This document shows positions 9,180 through 17,862 of a DNA stretch of 64,000 bases, piece after piece. A model generated the notes under the pieces. The model searched no databases, had not been told where the DNA came from, and worked only from the letters and a program-made list of their open reading frames with translations. The position numbers were made by a program, and so were the translations under genes. Each line of letters begins with the position of its first letter. The first letter of the stretch is position 1. The stretch is from Rhodanobacter soli (GTDB taxonomy: Bacteria; Pseudomonadota; Gammaproteobacteria; Xanthomonadales; Rhodanobacteraceae), in NCBI RefSeq assembly GCF_040548735.1, contig NZ_JBEPSD010000001.1:620001-684000 (forward strand), in the 5' to 3' direction.

Positions 9180-10565
9180 TCAGCGGCAGGCGTCGATCGC
9201 CTCGCTCAAGCGCTCCACCCCGACCACCTCCATGTCGCCGACCCTGCCCTTCTTCGGCGCGTTCGCCTTCGGCACGATCGCGCGGCGGAAACCGTGGTGA
9301 GCGGCTTCCTTCAGGCGCTCCTCGCCATTCGGCACCGGACGGATCTCGCCGGACAGGCCCACCTCGCCGAAGGTGACCATGTGCTCGGGCAAAGGCCGGT
9401 CGCGCAGGGACGACAGCACCGCCAGCAGCACCGGCAGGTCCGCCGCGGTTTCCTGCACGCGGATGCCGCCGACCACGTTGACGAACACGTCCTGGTCGTA
9501 GGCCGCCACGCCGCCGTGCCGGTGCAGCACGGCCAGCAGCATCGCGAGGCGATTCTGTTCCAACCCCAGGGTGACCCGGCGCGGATTGCCCAGCGAGGAC
9601 TGGTCCACCAGTGCCTGCACCTCGACCAGCAACGGCCGGGTGCCCTCGCGGGTCACCATCACGGCGCTGCCCGAGGTTGGCCCGGCGTGCGAGGACAGGA
9701 AGATCGCCGACGGGTTCGGCACCTCGCGCAGGCCCTTGTCCGACATCGCGAACACGCCCAGTTCATTGACCGCGCCGAAGCGGTTCTTGAACGCGCGCAG
9801 CACGCGGAAGCGCGAACCGGATTCGCCCTCGAAATACAGCACCGCGTCGACCATGTGCTCCAGCACGCGCGGACCGGCGATACCGCCTTCCTTGGTGACA
9901 TGGCCGACCAGGAATACCGAGGTGCCGGTCTCCTTGGCGAAACGGGTGAGCTTGGCCGCCGACTCGCGCACCTGCGACACCGAACCGGGCGCGGCGGTGA
10001 GCAGTTCGGTCCAGATGGTCTGGATCGAGTCGATCACCAGCACCCGCGGGCGCGTCGCCATCGCCTGTTCGAGGATCCGCTCGATGCAGGTCTCAGCCAG
10101 TGCCTGCAGCGGCTCCAGCGGCAGACTGAGGCGCTGCGCCCGCGAGGCCACCTGCGACAGCGACTCCTCGCCGGTGACATACACGCTGGGCAGGTGTGCG
10201 CCCAGCGTGCCCAGCATCTGCAGCAGCAGGGTCGATTTGCCGATGCCCGGGTCGCCGCCGATCAGCACCACCGAACCCTGCACCAGGCCGCCGCCGAGCA
10301 CCCGGTCCAGCTCGCCGATGCCGGTGAGCGTGCGCGCCTCGCTGGTCAGCGCCACCGCGGTCAGCGGCGTGACGCGCGGTGCGCCGGCGGCCCCACCGGC
10401 GTAGCTGGAACGCTGTGCGCCCACCGACGACTTCGCCGCCGAGGCCGGCGCCAGCACGATCTCGCTGAGCGTGTTCCATGCTCCGCACTCGACGCACGAG
10501 CCCTGCCACTTCGGATGTTCGGCACCGCAATCGGTGCAGACATAGGCGGTCTTGGCTTTGGCCAT
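9180..10565 (-). CDS. radA: DNA repair protein RadA (Sms)
   Basis: A RecA-like ATPase that drives branch migration during recombination repair. The N-terminal zinc finger uses C10, C13, C24 and C27; Walker A reads GGDPGIGKST; the RadA-specific KNRFG motif occurs in FKNRFGAVNELG; and the C-terminal Lon-protease-like domain lacks the catalytic dyad, as in all RadA. Length 461 is normal. It ends eight bases from the convergent CcsA-like gene. Confidence 0.96.
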   Translation of the reverse strand: MAKAKTAYVCTDCGAEHPKWQGSCVECGAWNTLSEIVLAPASAAKSSVGAQRSSYAGGAAGAPRVTPLTAVALTSEARTLTGIGELDRVLGGGLVQGSVVLIGGDPGIGKSTLLLQMLGTLGAHLPSVYVTGEESLSQVASRAQRLSLPLEPLQALAETCIERILEQAMATRPRVLVIDSIQTIWTELLTAAPGSVSQVRESAAKLTRFAKETGTSVFLVGHVTKEGGIAGPRVLEHMVDAVLYFEGESGSRFRVLRAFKNRFGAVNELGVFAMSDKGLREVPNPSAIFLSSHAGPTSGSAVMVTREGTRPLLVEVQALVDQSSLGNPRRVTLGLEQNRLAMLLAVLHRHGGVAAYDQDVFVNVVGGIRVQETAADLPVLLAVLSSLRDRPLPEHMVTFGEVGLSGEIRPVPNGEERLKEAAHHGFRRAIVPKANAPKKGRVGDMEVVGVERLSEAIDACR

Positions 10566-10709
10566 GCGGGGTTGTCCGGCTGGATACGTGGAAGATGCGA
10601 GCTTAGCCCGCGGTCATCGCAAACGGCGAGACGCATCGGCGCAGGAAGCTGTCAGCTTTCGCCGCCGCATGACCTTCGGGAACGACTGCCCACTCCCGAT
10701 CCTCCGGGC

Positions 10710-12107
10710 TCAGTCGAACGACCCCACGAACGAATCCGACGCGTAGTTCACGAACTGGGTGTAGTGGCCGAGGAAGGTCAGCTTGCAGGTGTCGGTGGGA
10801 CCGTTGCGCTGCTTGCCGATGATGATCTCGGCGACGCCCTTGTCGGGCGATTCCTTGTTGTAGTACTCGTCGCGGTAGATGAACATGATCACGTCGGCGT
10901 CCTGCTCGATCGCGCCCGACTCGCGCAGGTCGGACATCATGGGGCGCTTGTCGGCGCGTTGCTCCAGCGAGCGGTTCAACTGCGACAGGGCGATCACCGG
11001 CACGTTCAGTTCCTTGGCCAGTCCCTTCAGCGAACGCGAGATCTCCGAGATCTCGGTGGCGCGATTCTCCTTGTTGCCGGGCACCTGCATCAGCTGCAGG
11101 TAGTCGATCACGATCAGGCCCAGCCCGCCGTGCTCGCGGTGCAGCCGCCTCGCGCGCGAACGCAGCTCCACCGGCGACAGGCTGGGCGTGTCGTCGATGA
11201 AGATCCTGGCGTCGGAGAGCAGCGCGATGGCGTTGGAGACGCGCGGCCAGTCCTCTTCTTCGAGGGTGCCGTTGCGCAGGTGCTGCTGATGGATGCGGCC
11301 GACCGAGGAGATCAGGCGGAACGCCAGCTGCGATGAGGACATTTCCATCGAGAACACCACCACCGCCTTCTTGCCGCCCAGCGCGGCGGCTTCGGCGATG
11401 TTCAGCGCAAACGCGGTCTTGCCCATCGACGGGCGCGCCGCCACGATGATCAGGTCCGACGGTTGCAGGCCGGAGGTGAGCGCATCCAGGTCGGTGAAGC
11501 CGGTGCTGACGCCGGTGAGCTGACCGCGGTTTTCGTAGCGCTCGGTGAGCAGGCGGAACGCGTCCTTCACCGCCTCGCGCATCGAGACGGAGTCCTTCTT
11601 GCCGCGCGCGCCGGATTCGGCGATGTGGAACACGCGCTGCTCGGCGCTTTCCAGCACCTCGTGCACGCTCTTGCCCTCGGGCCGGTAGCCGTCCTCGGTG
11701 ATCGAGGTACCGGCGTCGATCAGCTGGCGCAGCACCGACTTCTCGCGCACGATCTCGGCGTACGCGGCGATGTTCGCCGCGCTGGGCGTGCTGTTGGCCA
11801 GCTCGATCAGGTAACCGGCGCCGCCGACCATCTCGGCCAGGCCATTGCTCTCAAACCAGTCGCCCAGGGTCACTGCGTCGCACGGCATGCCCTTGTTCGC
11901 CAGCTCGTTGATCGCGCGCCAGATCAGCCGGTGGTCCTTGCGGTAGAAGTCGTCCTCGGCGAGCCGGTCGGCGACCTTGTCCAGCGCATCCGGCGCCAGC
12001 ATCAGGCCGCCCAGCACCGCCTGTTCGGCATCGATCGAATGCGGCGGTACGCGCAACGCCTCGATGGCAGGAGAGGAAGGTTTGCGCTCGGGCACGAAGG
12101 ACATCAA
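10710..12107 (-). CDS. dnaB: Replicative DNA helicase DnaB
   Basis: The hexameric 5'-3' helicase at the replication fork. The N-terminal DnaG-interacting helical domain (about 20-170) begins with PPHSIDAEQAVLGGLML; the RecA-like motor has AARPSMGKTAFAL and the Walker B region GLIVIDYLQLMQ, with arginine-finger region QRNGPTDTCKLTF near the end. The start has two consecutive ATG codons (12107 and 12104), and the CAGGAG nine bases upstream suits either. It is monocistronic, with DnaA-box-like sequences in its upstream region. Confidence 0.97.
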   Translation of the reverse strand: MMSFVPERKPSSPAIEALRVPPHSIDAEQAVLGGLMLAPDALDKVADRLAEDDFYRKDHRLIWRAINELANKGMPCDAVTLGDWFESNGLAEMVGGAGYLIELANSTPSAANIAAYAEIVREKSVLRQLIDAGTSITEDGYRPEGKSVHEVLESAEQRVFHIAESGARGKKDSVSMREAVKDAFRLLTERYENRGQLTGVSTGFTDLDALTSGLQPSDLIIVAARPSMGKTAFALNIAEAAALGGKKAVVVFSMEMSSSQLAFRLISSVGRIHQQHLRNGTLEEEDWPRVSNAIALLSDARIFIDDTPSLSPVELRSRARRLHREHGGLGLIVIDYLQLMQVPGNKENRATEISEISRSLKGLAKELNVPVIALSQLNRSLEQRADKRPMMSDLRESGAIEQDADVIMFIYRDEYYNKESPDKGVAEIIIGKQRNGPTDTCKLTFLGHYTQFVNYASDSFVGSFD

Positions 12108-12219
12108 CTTACCTCAGGAGAATTGCCCCACGACCGGCGCGCGGCGCGCCGACATCCCGCGGGTAGTCATACCGACACCATCATGCGCGGCGACGTCTCA
12201 CCCGTCGAGACCATAACTC

Positions 12220-12249
12220 TGTGGATAAGCTGTGCGTTGCTGGGGATAA
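12220..12249 (-). promoter_or_regulatory. dnaB: DnaA-box-like pair upstream of dnaB
   Basis: The minus strand carries a perfect TTATCCACA (12220-12228) and a one-mismatch TTATCCCCA (12241-12249), 12 bases apart and in the same orientation, about 113 bp before the dnaB start codon. This suggests DnaA-ATP control of dnaB or DnaA titration. Binding is not shown. Confidence 0.6.
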
Positions 12250-12334
12250 ACCGACACGGCGAACGCATCGCGAATCGTTCGGACGGGCTGGCTCCGGGCT
12301 TCCGCCGTCGACCACCCCGATCCCCGCCCAGAAA

Positions 12335-12364
12335 GACGACGGGCGCCCTGGGGCGCCCGTCGTC
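12335..12364 (-). terminator. Intrinsic terminator of the rpsF-rpsR-rplI operon
   Basis: A perfect 13-bp stem GACGACGGGCGCC/GGCGCCCGTCGTC with a four-base loop lies 26 bp past the rplI stop; on the minus strand it is followed by a short T run (TTTCT). Confidence 0.85.
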
Positions 12365-12390
12365 CTGCAATCTGCAGCAGTGGATCGAGC

Positions 12391-12840
12391 TTACTTGTCG
12401 CCGACCACGATCACCTTGACCGTGGTCTGCACGTCGGCGTGCAGGCTCACCACCACGTCGTACTCGCCGGTGTTGCGAAGCGGGCCTTCGCCCAGGATCA
12501 CCTCACCCTTGTGCACGGCATGACCGATCGCAGCCAGCGCCTCGGCGATATCGCGCGGGCCGACCGAACCGAACAGCTTGCCTTCCGCACTGGCGTGCGC
12601 GGAGATGGTCACCGAAACGTCGGCCAGCTTGGCCTTGCGTGCTTCGGCGTCGGCCAGTGCCGTGTTGGCCTTGGCCTCGTACTCGGCACGACGCTGTTCG
12701 AACGCGGCCAGGTTGGCAGCGTTGACGCGCACGGCCTTGCCCTGCGGCAGCAGGTAGTTGCGGCCGTAACCGGGCTTCACGGTGACCTTGTCGCCGAGCG
12801 TGCCGAGGTTGCGGACTTTCTGCAGAAGAATGAGTTCCAT
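12391..12840 (-). CDS. rplI: Large ribosomal subunit protein bL9
   Basis: A 149-residue 50S protein with two globular domains joined by a long helix. [19 protein letters not shown] and [17 protein letters not shown] form the N-terminal rRNA-binding domain, and [16 protein letters not shown] starts the C-terminal domain. The start is set at MELILL because that is the invariant N-terminus, although the frame stays open upstream. It is the last gene of rpsF-rpsR-rplI, after an unusually long 156-bp spacer. Confidence 0.97.
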   Translation of the reverse strand: MELILLQKVRNLGTLGDKVTVKPGYGRNYLLPQGKAVRVNAANLAAFEQRRAEYEAKANTALADAEARKAKLADVSVTISAHASAEGKLFGSVGPRDIAEALAAIGHAVHKGEVILGEGPLRNTGEYDVVVSLHADVQTTVKVIVVGDK

Positions 12841-12996
12841 GATGCTTTCCTGTTCGTTAGCACCGGTGGGTCCGGTGCAGCCAGAGGCGGTTGTCCGAAG
12901 GACAGAGAGTCGGGGGTCCGGAACCGGAAACGGGAATCGCAGGGGCAAGTGCCTTTTGCGATTGCCGATTTCCGTATCCCGATTCCCGGCTCCAAA
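12841..12996 (-). repeat. Repeat-rich spacer between rpsR and rplI
   Basis: The spacer holds CGGGAATCG and its complement about 40 bases apart (CGATTCCCG), plus several GGAATC/GGAAAC-like units and a GTCCGAAGGAC-type palindrome (TGTCC/GGACA). It looks like a degenerate intergenic repeat inside a ribosomal operon and may modulate the rplI level; no terminator T-tract is present. Confidence 0.4.
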
Positions 12997-13227
12997 TCAG
13001 ACGTCGTGGTTGTCGGTGTACGGCAGCAGCGAGAGGAAGCGCGCGCGCTTGATCGCGGTCGCCAGCTGACGCTGGTAGCGGGCCTTGGTGCCGGTGATGC
13101 GGCTCGGCACGATCTTGCCGTTCTCGGTGACGTACTGGCGCAGGGTGTTGAGATCCTTGTAGTCGATCTCCTTCACGTCTTCGGCAGTGAAGCGGCAGAA
13201 CTTGCGGCGGCGGAAAAACTTGGACAT
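12997..13227 (-). CDS. rpsR: Small ribosomal subunit protein bS18
   Basis: A 76-residue 30S platform protein that partners with bS6. The family core [20 protein letters not shown] and [24 protein letters not shown] is intact, as is the basic [14 protein letters not shown] near the C-terminus. It follows rpsF by 14 bp. No priB gene lies between rpsF and rpsR, unlike in enterobacteria. Confidence 0.97.
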   Translation of the reverse strand: MSKFFRRRKFCRFTAEDVKEIDYKDLNTLRQYVTENGKIVPSRITGTKARYQRQLATAIKRARFLSLLPYTDNHDV

Positions 13228-13241
13228 GTCTGTGCTCCTGA

Positions 13242-13673
13242 TCAGTCGTCGCTGTCGCGATGGTTGTCGCGGTCGTCGCGGTCACGGCCGCGGCCTTCGC
13301 CGTCACCCTCGTCGTCGCGGCGACGGGTGGACTTGGCGTCATCCTTTTCCTTCGACTTCAGGATGAAGGACGGCTCGGTATCGGCCTCGTCGCGACGGAT
13401 CACGAGATGGCGAAGCACGGCGTCGTTGAAGCGGAAGCCCGACTCCAGCTCGTTCAGCGCGTTCTGGCTCACTTCGATGTTGAGCAGAACGTAATGCGCC
13501 TTGGCCAGGTTCACGATCGGGTACGCCAGCTGGCGGCGGCCCCAGTCTTCCAGGCGGTGGATCTTGCCGCCGTCGGTCTCGATCAGCGCCTTGTAGCGCT
13601 CGAGCATCGCCGGAACCTGCTCGCTCTGGTCAGGGTGGACCATGAACACAACTTCGTAATGACGCAGGGTCAT
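13242..13673 (-). CDS. rpsF: Small ribosomal subunit protein bS6 with long charged tail
   Basis: A 143-residue 30S protein that pairs with bS18. The ferredoxin-like core [40 protein letters not shown] and [10 protein letters not shown] is standard. After residue about 105 comes a low-complexity tail rich in Asp, Arg and Glu, which recalls the tail that RimK extends with glutamates in E. coli but is longer and mixed-charge. The start is taken at MTLRHYEVV; the frame stays open upstream. It is first in the rpsF-rpsR-rplI operon. Confidence 0.96.
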   Translation of the reverse strand: MTLRHYEVVFMVHPDQSEQVPAMLERYKALIETDGGKIHRLEDWGRRQLAYPIVNLAKAHYVLLNIEVSQNALNELESGFRFNDAVLRHLVIRRDEADTEPSFILKSKEKDDAKSTRRRDDEGDGEGRGRDRDDRDNHRDSDD

Positions 13674-13778
13674 TGTGGGTTGACTCCTTGTGGATGCGGC
13701 CTTGCGGCCTCGCAGCCTCCCGTTGGTGCGGTGAGGCAAGTGTCCTGCCGGCACCTTTTCGATGCGGACAGGAGCGGG

Positions 13779-13808
13779 ATTGTAAGCGGGCCAGGTGGCC
13801 ACGCGCAA
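13779..13808 (-). promoter_or_regulatory. rpsF: Candidate sigma-70 promoter of rpsF-rpsR-rplI
   Basis: On the minus strand TTGCGC (13803-13808) and TACAAT (13779-13784) are separated by 18 bp, about 105 bp before the rpsF start. The long leader leaves room for autoregulatory binding of bS6:bS18, known in other bacteria but not demonstrable here. Confidence 0.55.
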
Positions 13809-13919
13809 GTCATTGAAGGATAAAGGGGCGGGAGGTGGGTAGCGAAGGCGTCAAAACCGATACGCGCAGCCATGCCGGGCTGGAAACCGGCACCCGCTGC
13901 CCGCCCCGCACCTTCCGGC

Positions 13920-14246
13920 TCAACTGACCGTGAAGCTCTCGCCGCAGCCGCATTCGCCGGTGGCGTTCGGGTTGTGGAACACGAAGCTGGCGTTTAGCCC
14001 CTGCCGCTGGAAGTCGATCACGGTGCCCTCGACCATGGCCAGGCTCTTGCCGTCGACGATCAGCGGCAGCCCGTCCACCTCGACCAACTGGTCGTCTTTG
14101 CCGACCACCTCGGCCAGGTCCACCACGTAGGCGAAGCCGGAGCAACCGGTGCGCTTGACCCCGAAGCGCACGCCGGCCGCCGTCGGCGTGCCGGCCAGGA
14201 AGTGGCGCATGCGTTCGTTGGCAGCGGGAGTGATGGTGATGCTCAT
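13920..14246 (-). CDS. iscA: A-type iron-sulfur carrier protein, IscA-like
   Basis: A small protein of 108 residues that carries Fe-S clusters or iron to apoproteins. The three ligand cysteines sit at C35 (RTGCSGFAY), C99 and C101 (GECGCGESF), the same positions as in E. coli IscA; the surrounding sequence resembles IscA more than ErpA. It stands alone between rpsF and asnS rather than in an isc operon, so it may serve as the essential ErpA-type carrier in this organism. The ATG giving MSITITP is preferred over an upstream start at 14297. Confidence 0.85.
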   Translation of the reverse strand: MSITITPAANERMRHFLAGTPTAAGVRFGVKRTGCSGFAYVVDLAEVVGKDDQLVEVDGLPLIVDGKSLAMVEGTVIDFQRQGLNASFVFHNPNATGECGCGESFTVS

Positions 14247-14398
14247 GACGGTGGATCGACCTCGATCAAGTGGCCCGGAAAGTCGCGGCGCAGGCAACAG
14301 CTACATTATCATGCCGGTTTGGCCTTGCGTGCCGCCACGCATGCGCCGTTCATCTATTCACGCGCCGACATGCGGCGCTTCTGCAGGAGTTTCAACCG

Positions 14399-15814
14399 AT
14401 GGCCGTGGTCAGTCCGACGCTATGCAGCGTGAAGCAGGCTCTTTCCGGCAAGCTCGACGCCGGCAGCGCGGTGACCGTGCGCGGCTGGGTACGCACCCGC
14501 CGCGACTCCAAGGCCGGCCTGTCCTTCGTCAACGTCACCGATGGCTCCTGCTTCGACCCGATCCAGGCTGTGGTGCCGGCCACCCTGGCCAACTACGACA
14601 GCGAGGTGAAACACCTCACCGCCGGCGCCGGCGTGATCGTCAGCGGCACCCTGGTGGCGTCGCAGGGCAAGGGCCAGGCCTTCGAACTGCAGGCGGACAA
14701 GGTCATCGTCACCGGCTTCGTCGAGGATCCGGAGACCTACCCGATCCAGCCCAAGCAGCACACCATGGAATTTCTGCGCGAGGTCGCCCACCTGCGCCCG
14801 CGCACCAACCTGTTCGGCGCGGTGACCCGGGTGCGCCACACCATGATGACGGCGATCCACCGCCACCTCACCGAACAGGGCTTCTTCTGGATCAACACGC
14901 CGATCATCACCACCTCGGATGCCGAGGGCGCCGGCGACATGTTCCGGCTGTCCACGCTGGACCTGGCCAACCTGCCGCGCGACGACAAGGGCAAGATCGA
15001 CTTCCGCAAGGATTTCTTCGGCCGCGAGGCGTTCCTCACCGTGTCCGGCCAGCTCAACGTCGAGGCGTACGCGCTGGCGATGAGCAAGGTCTACACCTTC
15101 GGTCCCACCTTCCGTGCCGAGAACTCCAATACGCCGCGCCATCTGGCCGAGTTCTGGATGGTCGAGCCGGAGATCGCGTTCGCCGACCTGGCTGCCGACG
15201 CGGACTGCGCCGAGGCGTTCCTGAAAGCGATCTTCAAGGCCGTGCTGGACGAGCGCCCGGACGACATGGCCTTCTTCGCCGAGCGCGTGCAGAGCGACGC
15301 GATCACCCGGATGGAGGCGTTCATCGCCAAGCCGTTCGAGCGCATCGACTACACCGACGCGATCGAGATCCTGAAGAAGTCCGGGCAGAAGTTCGAGTAT
15401 CCCGTGGCCTGGGGCATCGACCTGCAGACCGAGCACGAACGTTACCTGGCCGAGAAACATATTGGCCGTCCCGTGGTCGTCATGAACTACCCCGAGGCAA
15501 TCAAGGCGTTCTACATGCGTCTGAACGATGACGAGAAGACGGTCGCGGCGATGGACGTGCTGGCGCCGGGCATCGGCGAGATCATCGGTGGCAGCCAGCG
15601 CGAGGAGCGGCTGGACTACCTCGATCGCCGCATGGTCCAGTTCGGCCTCGACCCCGCTGCTTATGGCTGGTATCGCGACCTGCGCCGTTATGGCACGGTA
15701 CCGCATGCCGGCTTCGGGCTCGGCTTCGAGCGCCTGCTGGTCTATATCTGCGGCCTGTCCAACATCCGCGACGCCATCCCCTATCCCCGTGCCGCCGGAA
15801 CGGCCGAATTCTGA
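14399..15814 (+). CDS. asnS: Asparaginyl-tRNA synthetase
   Basis: A class IIb aminoacyl-tRNA synthetase of 471 residues that charges tRNA-Asn. The N-terminal OB-fold anticodon domain ([22 protein letters not shown]) precedes the catalytic core with motif 2 [21 protein letters not shown] and motif 3 [13 protein letters not shown]. The ATG at 14399 has GCAGGAG nine bases upstream, so longer in-frame readings are rejected. Presence of AsnRS means that Asn-tRNA is made directly rather than only by transamidation. Confidence 0.97.
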   Translation: MAVVSPTLCSVKQALSGKLDAGSAVTVRGWVRTRRDSKAGLSFVNVTDGSCFDPIQAVVPATLANYDSEVKHLTAGAGVIVSGTLVASQGKGQAFELQADKVIVTGFVEDPETYPIQPKQHTMEFLREVAHLRPRTNLFGAVTRVRHTMMTAIHRHLTEQGFFWINTPIITTSDAEGAGDMFRLSTLDLANLPRDDKGKIDFRKDFFGREAFLTVSGQLNVEAYALAMSKVYTFGPTFRAENSNTPRHLAEFWMVEPEIAFADLAADADCAEAFLKAIFKAVLDERPDDMAFFAERVQSDAITRMEAFIAKPFERIDYTDAIEILKKSGQKFEYPVAWGIDLQTEHERYLAEKHIGRPVVVMNYPEAIKAFYMRLNDDEKTVAAMDVLAPGIGEIIGGSQREERLDYLDRRMVQFGLDPAAYGWYRDLRRYGTVPHAGFGLGFERLLVYICGLSNIRDAIPYPRAAGTAEF

Positions 15815-15828
15815 GCAACCCAACCGCC

Positions 15829-16647
15829 ATGTCGCTTCGACTCCCTGCCATCGCCGCCGTACTGGCCTTCGCCGCCCTGCTGGGCGGCTGCCATAACGCC
15901 AAGGCCTTGCTGCCGCCGAACCTGCGCCCGCCGTCGGAGAATACCGGCGACGCGCTGAAGCTGGCCCAGTTGCAACTGATGCAGGCCACACCGTGCTGCA
16001 GCAGCTTCGCCGACTTCTCCTATCGCAGCATGCTGCCGTGGCAGCCGCAGAAGTTCGTGCTGGGCAGCGGCAGCATGGTCGCCAACCTCAACGGCACACA
16101 GAGTTACTTCCTCGCCTTCCGCTTGCCGGTCGACGTGAAACTGCCGTACAAGGTCGCCCTGAAGTCGGAATTGAACGGTCGCTGGCTGCACGCCAGCTAT
16201 CTGTTCGCGCCCACCGTGGTGCTGCTGGACGAGGGTTTCCAGCCGATCCGCTCCGAGGACATCGGGCTGTGCGAGCACATGGGCTGGAGTGACGAAACGA
16301 GCGGCGCCTTCGGCAGCCTGGAAGTCGACAGCAAGCAGGCGCGCTACCTGCTGGTCTACAGCTCGGCCGAACAGCAGTCGGGCAAGACCTACTGGGAACA
16401 GTCGCCGGCCTCGTTCTCCAGTTCCACCGCCGCGTCGCTGCAGATGAACTCCGCTGGCAGCTTCAGCATCCCGCACGGCCCGGATGGCGCGCTGTGGGTC
16501 GGCATGATGAACAAGACCTACGAGAAGGCCCTGGCCAACGCGATCTGCAAGAAGGCGACGAAGGGCGACGGCGTGCTCAACACCTTGCGCACCGCGTTGC
16601 CGTTGCCCTGGAGCAACGACAGCAAGACCGGCCACAGCCCGCCATGA
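15829..16647 (+). CDS. MalM-family putative lipoprotein
   Basis: A 272-residue exported protein with a lipobox LLGGC (signal peptide about residues 1-20) and an N-terminal CCxxF segment (TPCCSSFADF). APTVVLLDEGFQPIRSED and SIPHGPDGALWVGM resemble the MalM family, known from the periplasmic protein of the E. coli maltose operon whose function is still unclear. No maltose genes are near. It lies 14 bp after asnS and overlaps the next small gene by four bases (ATGA), which implies co-translation. Confidence 0.65.
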   Translation: MSLRLPAIAAVLAFAALLGGCHNAKALLPPNLRPPSENTGDALKLAQLQLMQATPCCSSFADFSYRSMLPWQPQKFVLGSGSMVANLNGTQSYFLAFRLPVDVKLPYKVALKSELNGRWLHASYLFAPTVVLLDEGFQPIRSEDIGLCEHMGWSDETSGAFGSLEVDSKQARYLLVYSSAEQQSGKTYWEQSPASFSSSTAASLQMNSAGSFSIPHGPDGALWVGMMNKTYEKALANAICKKATKGDGVLNTLRTALPLPWSNDSKTGHSPP

Positions 16648-16958
16648 TCGTCCTCTATCTCGCGCTGCTGGCGAGCGGTGTCGGCCTGTTCGTGCTGTCG
16701 TACGTGGCGCCGTTCCGGGTTGCCGCACTATTGCGCAGGCGTTATCCGCAGCACTGGCAGGTCATCGCCACCGCCGCGCAAGGCAGGCTTTCCGGCTTCC
16801 GCATCTGGGCCAGCATGCAGCAGGTGCTGCGCTCCCCGGCCCTGCCCGCGCTGGGCGATGCGGCGATCGACCGCTGGCGTCTGGTCTGGCGTTACAGCCA
16901 GTGGCTGGGCTGGTTATGCTGGCTCGCCGCGCTGGCGATGCGGCTGTGGCTGCACTGA
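16644..16958 (+). CDS. Small membrane protein of unknown function
   Basis: A 104-residue protein not recognised as a named family. It has one hydrophobic helix at each end (MIVLYLALLASGVGLFVLSY and SQWLGWLCWLAALAMRLWL) with a basic, tryptophan-rich middle that would be cytoplasmic or peripheral. It starts in the stop codon of the MalM-like lipoprotein gene (ATGA overlap) and ends ten bases before the SDR gene, so the three are probably one transcript. Confidence 0.7.
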   Translation: MIVLYLALLASGVGLFVLSYVAPFRVAALLRRRYPQHWQVIATAAQGRLSGFRIWASMQQVLRSPALPALGDAAIDRWRLVWRYSQWLGWLCWLAALAMRLWLH

Positions 16959-16968
16959 GGGAACAAGC

Positions 16969-17760
16969 ATGCAACTGGATCTGGGTGGACGTCATGCGCT
17001 GGTCTGCGGCGCCTCGCAAGGCATCGGCCAGGCCAGTGCGATCGAACTGGCCGAACTCGGTGCCAGCGTCACCCTGCTGGCGCGCTCGGCCGACAAGCTC
17101 AAGCTGGTCGCCGAAAGCCTGCCGCGGACGCATGCCGGGCAACGGCATGACTGGCGCAGCGTGGACATGCTGGATACCGCCAGCCTGCGGGCGACGGCTA
17201 CCGAAATCGCCGCCGGCGCCGCGGTGCATATCCTGATCAACAACACCGGCGGACCGCCCGGCGGTCCGGCGCACAGCGCGGAACCCGAGGCCTTCGAGAC
17301 GGCATTCCGCCAGCACCTGCTGGCCGGCCAGATCCTGCTGCAGGCGCTGCTGCCCGGCATGCGCGCCAGTGGCTACGGCCGCATCGTCAACGTGATCTCC
17401 ACCTCGGTGAAGGAACCGATCGCCGGGCTGGGCGTGTCCAATACCGTGCGCGCCGCCGTCGCCGGCTGGGCCAAGACCTTATCCACTGAACTCGCCGCCG
17501 ACGGCATCACGGTCAACAACGTGCTGCCCGGCTACACCCGCACCAGCCGCCTCGACAGCCTGCTCGCCGCGCAAGCGGCCGCCAGCGGCCGCGACGAAGA
17601 CGTGATCGCCCAGGCCATGCTGACAACGGTACCCGCCCGCCGCTTCGGCGAAGCCAGCGAAGTGGCCGCCGTGATCGCGTTCCTGTGCACCCCCGCCGCT
17701 GCCTACGTCAACGGCGTCAGCATCGCGGTGGATGGCGGCCGCACGCGTGCGTTGAGTTGA
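16969..17760 (+). CDS. SDR-family oxidoreductase with substituted catalytic Tyr/Lys
   Basis: A 263-residue Rossmann-fold protein with GASQGIG at 14-20 for NAD(P) binding, NNTGGP and the C-terminal GVSIAVDGGR typical of 3-oxoacyl-ACP reductase-like SDRs. The catalytic serine region reads VNVISTS (S144). Where the YxxxK pair is expected it has S157-NTV-R161, as in a subgroup of SDRs that I recall as lacking classical catalysis or using another residue. It precedes the ALDH, carbonic anhydrase and RidA-like genes and may act in the same aminomuconate pathway. Substrate is unknown. Confidence 0.85.
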   Translation: MQLDLGGRHALVCGASQGIGQASAIELAELGASVTLLARSADKLKLVAESLPRTHAGQRHDWRSVDMLDTASLRATATEIAAGAAVHILINNTGGPPGGPAHSAEPEAFETAFRQHLLAGQILLQALLPGMRASGYGRIVNVISTSVKEPIAGLGVSNTVRAAVAGWAKTLSTELAADGITVNNVLPGYTRTSRLDSLLAAQAAASGRDEDVIAQAMLTTVPARRFGEASEVAAVIAFLCTPAAAYVNGVSIAVDGGRTRALS

Positions 17761-17862
17761 GCCCGGACCTGCCCTTCGACTCGCGTCACCCTCCCAGTTT
17801 CCGCCCCACGCATACGCCGGCGTCCGGTGCAATTGCGGCACGCTGGTTTTAAGCTTGTCCCG

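Noticed and set aside
8304..11336. A 1010-codon open frame on the plus strand over radA
   Set aside because: Antisense to radA and the end of dnaB, without any motif; GC-driven shadow.
12180..12260. DnaA boxes as a replication origin
   Set aside because: Only two boxes, no AT-rich unwinding element and no dnaA, dnaN or gyrB nearby; better read as control of dnaB.
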